From positions 1 to 64,000 of the forward strand of contig CAVZKY010000037.1 of assembly GCA_963775825.1 (NCBI GenBank): 64,000 nucleotides of DNA. The letters run 5' to 3'. Positions 57,505 to 64,000 of the stretch are shown here, piece by piece. This DNA comes from Bog-532 sp963775825 (GTDB lineage: Bacteria; Actinomycetota; Actinomycetes; Streptosporangiales; Streptosporangiaceae). The notes under the pieces are model-generated. The model did no database searches. It saw only the letters and a program-made list of their open reading frames with translations, and was not told the DNA's origin. Numbering within the stretch: the stretch's first letter is position 1; the number at the start of each line of letters is the position of its first letter. The position numbers and the translations under genes were made by a program.

Positions 57505-57774
57505 GTGGCGAACATCAAGAGCCAGATCAAGCGCAACCGGCAGAACGAGGAGCGCCGCCAGCGCAACAAGGCGGTCAAGTCGTCGCTGAAGACGCACATC
57601 CGCAGCTTCCGTCAGGCGGCGGACTCCGGCGATGTGGACGCCGCGACCACGGCGATGCGCAGCGCCTGCCGCGCGCTGGACAAGGCCGCGAGCAAGGGCG
57701 TCATCCACAAGAAGCAGGCCGCGAACCGTAAGTCCGCGATCGCCCACCGCGCCGCCGAGCTCCAGCAGAGCTGA
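57505..57774 (+). CDS. rpsT: 30S ribosomal protein S20
   Basis: 89 residues from GTG 57505 (VANIKSQIKRNRQNEERRQRN). The basic three-helix protein matches S20 throughout: KAVKSSLKTHIRSFRQA, ALDKAASKGVIHKKQAANRKSAI and AHRAAELQ. An in-frame ATG at 57370 would add unrelated residues. It binds 16S rRNA early in 30S assembly. Convergent with holA. Confidence 0.97.
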   Translation: MANIKSQIKRNRQNEERRQRNKAVKSSLKTHIRSFRQAADSGDVDAATTAMRSACRALDKAASKGVIHKKQAANRKSAIAHRAAELQQS

Positions 57775-57841
57775 GCCCCCGCGGCGCCCAGGGTCAGCCG
57801 TGGTCCGAGGCCATGCCGGCCTGGCGCCGGTGTGGCCTCTG

Positions 57842-57901
57842 TTGCTGCCCGGACAGTGTTGAGCTGCCCGGACAGTGTTGAGCTGCCCGGACAGTGTGAG
57901 C
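57842..57901. repeat. 19-bp tandem repeat, ~3 copies
   Basis: GCCCGGACAGTGTTGAGCT is repeated two full times and once with a T missing, in the gap between convergent rpsT and holA. Non-coding. Confidence 0.85.
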
Positions 57902-57953
57902 TGGGGACGGATTGATCCAGGGACGGGCGCGAAGGCCCGCTGGGCCGGCCGCC

Positions 57954-58961
57954 TCAACTGCGGCAGGCGACGATGCGCCGCACGGCCCGTTCCAGGGCGA
58001 AGTCAGGGCTGGCCGCTTCCCCCTTGATCTGCGCGTCGGCCTCGGCGACCACCTGCAGCGCATGAGCGACGCCCTCCGGGGCCCAGCCACGCAGCTGCTG
58101 ACGCACCCGGTCGACCTTCCACGGCGGGGCGCCCACCTCGGCCGCGAGGGCGGCGCTGTTCTTGCCCCGCGGGGCGGCACCCACCCGGCCGAGCAACCGG
58201 ATGCCCTGCGCGAGCGCGCTGGTGATGAGGACCGGGGGGACGCCCGTGGCCAGCGCCCAGCGGAGCTGCTCGAGCGCATCGGCCAGCCGCCCCTCCACCG
58301 CCCGGTCGGACACCGTGAACCCGCTCGCCTCGGCCCGGCCCTGGTAGTAACGGGCGACCGCCTCCTCGCCGATGTGACCCTCCACGTCAGACGCGAGCTG
58401 GCTGCACGCGGCGGCGATTTCCCGCGGATCCGACCCGACGGCATCGAGCAGGGCCCGCACGCCGCCCTCGTCGGCCACCCGGCCCGCCCGGCGGAACTCA
58501 CCGCGCACGAAATCGAGCCGGTCGGAGAACCGGGTGATCTTTGGGCAATCGATCACCGTGACCGGCCCGGGCGTGTTCTTCAGCGACGCGAGGAGGGCCT
58601 TGCCCTTGGCCCCGCCGACGTGCGTGACGATCAGGACCACGTCGGGAGCCGGGTCCGCCACGTACCGCGTGATCTCGTCGGCGACATCCTTGACGGCGTC
58701 CTGGGCCGCGCGGACCACGACCACCCCTCCCCCGCCGAACAGCGACGGAGAGGTGAGCGAGGCCAGCTCGCCGGCGGCCAGGTCCGCCGCGGCCACGTCG
58801 TGGACGTCACCGGGGACGGAAGCCTGGCCGGAGACTCCGGCCTGGAGACTCCGGGCCAGCCGGGCCGCCGTGACCAGCGCGCTGACGGACCGCTCGACGA
58901 GCAGTTCCTCTTCACCGACGATGACGTTGACGGGGGCGGGGGCGTCCGGACGTGCGGTCAT
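57954..58961 (-). CDS. holA: DNA polymerase III subunit delta
   Basis: 335 residues from ATG 58961 (MTARPDAPAPVNVIVGEEELL). The AAA+-like clamp-loader fold opens with GEEELLVERSVSALV (the usual loop lacking Walker A). LTSPSLFGGGGVVVVRAAQD, VLIVTHVGGAKGKALLASLK, FVRGEFRRAGRVADEGGVRAL, IAAACSQLASDV and IRLLGRVGAAPRGKNSAALAAEVG, PPWKVDRVRQQLRGW complete it. It opens the sliding clamp. It is preceded by a composite repeat rather than the comEC gene often found there. Confidence 0.92.
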   Translation of the reverse strand: MTARPDAPAPVNVIVGEEELLVERSVSALVTAARLARSLQAGVSGQASVPGDVHDVAAADLAAGELASLTSPSLFGGGGVVVVRAAQDAVKDVADEITRYVADPAPDVVLIVTHVGGAKGKALLASLKNTPGPVTVIDCPKITRFSDRLDFVRGEFRRAGRVADEGGVRALLDAVGSDPREIAAACSQLASDVEGHIGEEAVARYYQGRAEASGFTVSDRAVEGRLADALEQLRWALATGVPPVLITSALAQGIRLLGRVGAAPRGKNSAALAAEVGAPPWKVDRVRQQLRGWAPEGVAHALQVVAEADAQIKGEAASPDFALERAVRRIVACRS

Positions 58962-59015
58962 GCCCCGCAGCATGCCATGCGTTCATCCCCTGCCGCACCC
59001 GGCTGGAGACTCCGG

Positions 59016-59180
59016 CCCAGGAGATCCGCCGGGCCCTCTGCCCAGCAGATCCGCCGGGCCCTCTGCCCAGCAGATCCGCCGGGCCCTCTGCCCAGCAGAT
59101 CCGCCGGGCCCTCTGCCCAGCAGATTGGCCCAGCAGATTGGCCCAGCAGATTGGCCCAGCAGATTGGCCCAGTACATTGG
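59016..59180. repeat. Composite minisatellite: 25-bp x ~4 followed by 13-bp x ~4-5
   Basis: CCCAGCAGATCCGCCGGGCC plus CTCTG repeats every 25 bases from about 59016 to 59115; then CCAGCAGATTGGC repeats every 13 bases to about 59170, ending with one diverged copy (AGTACATTGG). Both units share the core CCCAGCAGAT. The array lies directly upstream of holA (minus) and downstream of the hutI stop. Confidence 0.9.
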
Positions 59181-59194
59181 CACTGCCGCGCGGG

Positions 59195-60398
59195 TCACAC
59201 GGGCGGCGCGACGGGCTCGCCACCCCGCCAGATGCGGTAGGGCGTGAGCCCGTAGGCCCAGACGAACGCGCCTTCGTGATCGGCGTCCCACTGCACGATG
59301 TCGGCGTAACGGCCCGGGGCCATGGCGCCGCGGTCGGGAGCGCGCAGCGCGTGCGCACCGCCAATGGTGGCCGCGCGCAGCGCCTCGGTGACGCTCATGC
59401 CGAAGTGCCACACGGCCAGCGAGATCACCAGCGACATCGACGTGATGCCGTTCCTGCCCGGCGTGTGATCGGTGCCGAGCGCGACGGCCACGCCCTTGTC
59501 GAGCAGCGCCCGCACCGGCGGCGCGCTGTGCGTCTGCAGCGACGTGGCCGGGCAGACCACCGCGGCCACCCCGGCCCGGGCCAGCGCGGCCACATCGTCA
59601 TCGTCGGCGGCGTGCAGCATATCCGCCGAGGCGCAGCCGATCTCGGCGGCGAGCCGGGCGGCGCCGATCCGGGACTGGCCGCAGGCGTGAATCCGCGGCA
59701 GCAGGCCGGACCGCCGGCCTGCGCTGAGGATCCAGCGGGCCTCGGCCTCGGTGAAGCGGCCGTCCTCGCAGTAGACGTCGACGCTGTCGGCCCCGGCCGC
59801 GGCGGCGTCGGGACACCAGGAGCTTACTGCGTCGATATAGTCGGCCCGGCGGCCGAAGAACTCCGGCGGCACCGAGTGCGCGGCGAGAAACGTCACGTGT
59901 ACCCGCGGCATCCCGGGCTCGCTCTCCAGCGAGCGGAGCATGCGGACGTCGGCCAGCTCGCCGTCCCGGGTCAGGTGGTAGCCGGTCTTGGCCTCCACCG
60001 TCGTGGTGCCCGACATCAGCCAGGCGTTCAGCCGCTCGCGCACCCCATTGCACAGCGTCCAGGGGTCGGTTCCCCGGGTCACGGTGACGGTGGAGGAGAT
60101 CCCGCCGCCCGCGGTATTGATCTCGGCGGCGGTCGAGCCGCCGGACAGCATGGTCAGCTCGGCCCAGCGGTTGCCCGCGTACACGGGGTGACTGTGCGCA
60201 TCGATCAGGCCCGGCGTCACCAGGGCGCCGCCCAGGTTCTCGACATGATCGACGTCAACGATGTCATCTACCACGCCCGGTATCCGCTGGGGCAACTCGG
60301 CCGCAGGGCCTACCCAGGCGATCCGCTCATCCTTCGTGAGGATGGCGGCGTTGCTCAGGATCTCAGAACCCTGTCCACAGGCGACCGATGTTGGTCAT
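59195..60398 (-). pseudogene. hutI: Imidazolonepropionase, one frameshift near the start
   Basis: ATG 60398 starts MTNIGRLWTG; one extra base at about 60375 breaks the frame, then GSEILSNAAILTKDERIAWVGPAAELPQ and the body continue. Metal site LIDAHSHPVYAGNRW; GGISSTVTVTR; KTGYHLT; THVTFLAAHSVPPE-type VTFLAAHSVPPEFFG; HACGQS (third His); GVAVALGTDHTPGRNG (metal Asp). It hydrolyses imidazolonepropionate in histidine breakdown. Other hut genes are not in the window. One indel in an otherwise perfect gene points to sequence error or very recent loss. A downstream start at 60295 would lack the first beta domain. Confidence 0.88.
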
Positions 60399-61458
60399 CA
60401 AACGGACAGTCAACGGTAAACCCCTACACTTCGGGAACCTGGGGTGATGGTCCCATACGTCATGAGCGGTCACCTGCCGTGAGCCGTACGGCCGGCTGAG
60501 CCGCCGGAACGTACTCCTCGGAAGCGGATCGCGCGGGCCAACGGTACAAGGCTTAACGCGCGCATGCGCCAGCCAACATATCGATTCCGTTACCGTATTG
60601 CACCTCAAGTACCTCGTACAAGGCTTTTGCCAAAACACAGCCCTTTCTCAGCGGCCCGCAACGTTCTGTGCATCACGAACAGCCCCGGGAACGCCCGAAC
60701 AGGGCGCTCACCTCTGCCTTCTGTATAGCTTCCGCGTCCGGCCGGACACACGCCGCAGACGCGCACATGCAGGTGCACATGCAGAATGCGGCTCGGGGAA
60801 CATGCCGTGGCCGGACGCTGCCCCACCGGCCGCAACTACCTGTGCGTAGCCAGAACAATACGCCCTCCCGAGCGCAAAAATGGCGCAAACGCTGGATCCG
60901 GGCAAGCGTCATCAAGTGAGCCGTGCAGCGGCTTAGATGCACTCTTACCGGCAATGCGTAAGGAAATCGACAAATCCGATCTTCACGGCCATCGCGAGTC
61001 TTGCCAAACAGATCACGAAACGAAAAATTATGCGTTATCCGAGCGGTTAGCGGCGGCCCCCGGTCTTATCACCAAGAGTGACGAGATGCGATGATCATCT
61101 CTTCCCGTAACCACGTTAATGCACGTGAACGAGACATAAACAGCCCATGGTGCCTTGGGTTGGCTGCGGAACGTTGCGGACCACGGGCCGTGACCGGCGA
61201 GGGCACCGCGGGCCTGGCGCCGCCTCCGGCCATTGCTGCCCGCCCGGGCCACGGCCGTCGCGCTGGGCCGCCGACCACGGAGCAGCCCGCTCCGGCGATC
61301 ATGTAATTGGCCGACCCGCCCCGTTCAAAAATTCGGCAAACGGCGGTACCCCCCGGTCGGCCGCGATACGCGCCGCTGAGCGCGCAGTGCCGCGCGATAG
61401 GGACACCTTGTTCAATTATGAGCGGTGAGGACCGGCCAATTGGCACTTAGTGCGCGCT
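60399..61458. other. 1.06-kb region without a recognisable gene
   Basis: Lower in GC than the rest of the window and with stops in all frames. Short direct/palindromic bits are seen: GTACAAGGCTT occurs at ~60543 and again at ~60616; GCACATGCAGGTGCACATGC at 60763-60783. No tRNA or known RNA motif recognised. It sits upstream of hutI and downstream of hflX (both minus). Confidence 0.45.
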
Positions 61459-62999
61459 CTATCGCGCGAGCGCACCAAGGCCGGTGACCGGGCGGGGGGC
61501 GACCGCAAACCGCTGGAGCTCGGCGGCGAGCGCGGGCGGCACCCGGGCCTGTAGTTCCGTTCCGTCGGCACCGTGCCCGACGTGCAGCACCTCGCCTTCC
61601 TCGTGGGCCCGCGCCACCAGGTCACCCCGGCTGTAGGGCACCAGGGCCTGGACCTCGCGGTCCCGCCGTGGCAGCGCCTCTTCCAGCGCATCCCGCAGCG
61701 TCTCCAGCCCGGCGCCGGTCCGTGCGGAGACCACCACCGAGCCACGCTCGCGCAGCCGCAGGCCCTCCACCACGATCGGGTCGGCGGCGTCGCATTTGTT
61801 GATGACCACCAGTTCGGGCACGTGCCGGGCGCCGATCTCGGCCAGCACCGCGCGGACGGCGGCGATCTGCGCCTCCGGCTCCGGATCGGACCCGTCGACC
61901 ACGTGCAGGATCAGGTCGGCGTCGGCGGTCTCCTCCAGCGTCGAGCGGAACGCATCCACCAGCTGGTGCGGCAGGTGCCGGACGAACCCGACGGTGTCAG
62001 TGAGCGTGAGCGCCCGGCCAGACGGAGTCTTGGCCCGCCGGACCGCGGGATCCAGGGTCGCGAACAGCGCGTCCTCGACCAGCACTCCCGCCCCGGTCAG
62101 CCGGTTCAGCAGGCTCGACTTGCCCGCGTTGGTGTACCCCGCGATGGCGACCGAGGGCACCTCCCGGCGGCGGCGCTGACCGCGCTGGACCTCCCGGCCG
62201 GTGGCCATCCCGGAGATCTCCCGGCGCAGCCTGGCCATCCGGGTCCGGATGCGCCGCCGGTCAGTCTCGATCTTGGTTTCGCCAGGGCCACGGGTACCGA
62301 TGCCGCCACCGCCAGCGACCCGGCCGCCCGCCTGCCGGGACATCGACTCGCCCCAGCCGCGGAGCCGGGGCAGCATGTAGGCGAGCTGGGCCAGCTCGAC
62401 CTGGGCCTTGCCCTCCCGGCTGCGCGCGTGCTGGGCGAAGATGTCGAGGATCAGCGCGGTGCGGTCGATCACCTTGACCTTGACAATGCTCTCCAGCCGG
62501 CGGAGCTGGCTGGGGAAAGCTCGCCATCGCAGATCACCGTGTCCGCGCCGGCCGACGCGACGATGCCGGCCAGCTCGGCAGCCTTGCCCGCACCGACGTA
62601 GGTCGCCGAATCGGGCCGGCCGCGGCGCTGGATGAGACCCTCCAGAACGTACGATCCGGCGGTCTCGGCCAGCAGGCTCAGCTCCCGCAGCGAGTTCTCC
62701 GCGCTGGCCAGGCGGCCTTCGGCCCACACGCCGATCAGCACGACCTGCTCCAGGCGCAAAGCGCGGTATTCGACCTCGGTGACGTCCTGAAGCTCAGTGG
62801 ACAGCCCCGCCACCCGGCGGAGTGCCTGACGATCTTCCAGGTCCATGTCACCGGGTGCTGCGGCCGGCTCGTCTGCCTCGAAACGCCGGTGTATGTCGCC
62901 CGGCATCTCGCCCGGCATCTCGTCCGGCATGGCTGCGCCGGCTTCGCCGAGGACGGTTTCGGTGGCCATGGGGCCCGGCCGCTCGCTGAATTCTGTCAT
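61459..62999 (-). pseudogene. hflX: GTPase HflX, one frameshift
   Basis: ATG 62999 starts MTEFSERPGP, then a Met/Gly/Pro repeat-like DEMPGEMPGDI, then the HflX N-terminal domain: LVLIGVW-like QVVLIGVWAEG, ENSLRELSLLAETAGSYVLE, RPDSATYVGAGKAAELA, VICDGELS. A missing base at about 62515 precedes SQLRRLESIVKVKVIDRTALILDIFAQHARSREGKAQVELA. The G domain follows: GYTNAGKSS, ATLDPAVRR, LTDTVGFVRHLPH, INKCDAAD and VSARTGAG. HflX splits stalled ribosomes and is a stress factor, not essential in most bacteria. All motifs survive around the single indel. Confidence 0.9.
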
Positions 63000-63274
63000 T
63001 GTCCTCCAAGGACAGGGCGCCGTCTGGGCGCCAGGTGAAGCTTGTAGTCCCGATGGTGCCACGGGCACTTCGGATTGTCGCTTTCTTAAACAACGGCGCG
63101 CCCCCCGTTGTGCCCGCCCGGGCACAACGGGCTGGTGGGAGGGATCCGGGGCGCGGGAGGAGGATCGAGGGCGGCGCCCGCGCAACGGGGCTCGCGCAAC
63201 GGGGCTCGCCGGAGAGGGACCGGGGCGGGCCGTGCGGAGGAGTCGCCCCGCTTCCGGGTGGGGCGGGCGGCGGG
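63000..63274. other. Intergenic region between hflX and the helicase gene
   Basis: About 275 bases with GCGCAACGGGGCTC repeated twice in tandem (about 63180-63208) and runs of G and C. It contains the hflX promoter (minus strand). Nothing else recognised. Confidence 0.35.
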
Positions 63275-64000
63275 TCAGGAGACGGGGGCGGGGGCGGGAG
63301 CCAGGGCGGCCAGCATCGGCGGGAGGTCGCCTTCGTGGACGACGGCCAGGCGGTGGGTCGCGCGGGTGATCGCCACGTAGAGGTCATGGCCGCCCTGCGG
63401 CGACTGAGCGATGACCCCGGCCGGGTCGGCCAGCACGACCCGGTCGAACTCCAGGCCCTTGGCCTGCGCGACGGTCAGCAGGGCCACGGGCGCGTCCAGC
63501 GCCTCGGCCCGGTCACCGGCGACCGCGCCGGGGATGGCGGCGGCCAGCTCCGCCTGCCGGGCGGCGGGGGCGATCACGGCGAGGCGGCCTTCCTCCGCGG
63601 CGGTGAGCCCGGCCAGTTCCTCCGCCACCACCAGGGCCACCGTCGCACCGAACTCCGCGGTGCCGTCCAGCCCCGGCCCGCCCGGACTAGCAGCGCCCGG
63701 CCCCGGAGCGCCCGCGCCGGCCCGGACAGCGCGCGGGTGGGTGCCCTCCTCGCGGACCGACTCCGGTAGCTGCTCGTCCGGGGCGACGGCGGCCAGCACG
63801 TCGGCGGCTACGGCCATGATCTCGGCCGGGGTGCGGTAGTTGACGGTCAGGCGTTCCTCCCGCCAGCGATCCTTGACGTAGCGGTCGAGCATCTCGCCCC
63901 ACGAGCGGGCCCCCGCGGCGTTCCCGGTCTGGGCCACATCGCCGACGACCGTCATCGAACGGGTGGGCACCCGCCGCATAATCATCCGCCAGGCCATGGC
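63275..64000 (-). CDS. HelD-like UvrD/Rep-family helicase, C-terminal part (5' truncated by window)
   Basis: The last ~242 residues of a larger protein that begins beyond base 64000. MAWRMIMRRVPTRSMTVVGDVAQTG carries motif III-like GDVAQTG; LTVNYRTPAEIM is motif IV; VALLTVAQAKGLEFDRVVLADP is motif V; GHDLYVAITRATHRLAVVHEGDLP is motif VI. The arrangement matches actinomycete HelD, which removes RNA polymerase from DNA and binds it directly; other DNA helicase IV relatives cannot be excluded from this fragment. A Gly/Pro/Ala-rich insertion lies in the middle. Confidence 0.8.
   Translation of the reverse strand, partial: AMAWRMIMRRVPTRSMTVVGDVAQTGNAAGARSWGEMLDRYVKDRWREERLTVNYRTPAEIMAVAADVLAAVAPDEQLPESVREEGTHPRAVRAGAGAPGPGAASPGGPGLDGTAEFGATVALVVAEELAGLTAAEEGRLAVIAPAARQAELAAAIPGAVAGDRAEALDAPVALLTVAQAKGLEFDRVVLADPAGVIAQSPQGGHDLYVAITRATHRLAVVHEGDLPPMLAALAPAPAPVS

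Overview
This is a GC-rich (roughly 70% by eye), gene-dense stretch of an actinomycete chromosome. Streptosporangiales or a close relative is plausible from the gene content (dgt-dnaG-rpoD, ppdK, glyS, uppS/recO, era, ybeY-phoH, hrcA-dnaJ, lepA, rpsT-holA, hflX), but no 16S rRNA or other decisive marker is present.

Layout. Bases 1-9.6 kb are an accessory, stress-flavoured block: a carboxymuconolactone-decarboxylase-like protein, a broken FUSC transporter, a broken conserved hypothetical, a CoA-disulfide-reductase/rhodanese fusion, a large ATP-binding LuxR regulator, a K+ channel, a PRC-barrel protein and an aquaporin, closed by tRNA-Asn. From 10 to 29 kb come information and central-metabolism genes: sigma-70, dnaG, HAD and Nudix hydrolases, dgt, ppdK, an NAD-binding oxidoreductase, glyS, a secreted DUF1906 protein, uppS, recO and a GH63-like glucosidase. 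From 29 to 36 kb the sequence is badly interrupted: leuA (with a recognisable leucine-rich leader peptide), a GNAT acetyltransferase, a cupin, a CorA-like transporter and a cytidine-deaminase-like gene are all frameshifted, while era between them is intact. From 36 to 47 kb is the stress and RNA-maintenance block: corC/CNNM, ybeY, phoH carrying an intein, HIT, a SigE-type sigma factor with a repeat-bearing membrane partner, rsmE, dnaJ, and hrcA under a CIRCE operator. From 47 to 64 kb come DUF3097, DUF4870, a two-component system, hemW, MOSC, lepA, a membrane-anchored protein, DinB, rpsT, holA, hutI, hflX and the end of a HelD-like helicase.

Most notable. (1) phoH carries a 360-residue intein with Ala at position 1 and the Trp/Cys/Thr set of class 3 inteins, plus a LAGLIDADG homing endonuclease. 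(2) A 15-residue leader peptide with five Leu codons precedes leuA. (3) Two families of dispersed non-coding elements have hairpins whose stems vary in compensating pairs: one between divergent genes (31.55 and 34.03 kb), the other at gene 3' ends (24.4, 50.4 and 50.6 kb). (4) About twenty genes carry indels. The clearly essential genes here are intact, so genuine decay and residual assembly error both need to be considered. (5) At least seven different tandem-repeat arrays (13-36 bp units) occur, two of them inside coding regions.
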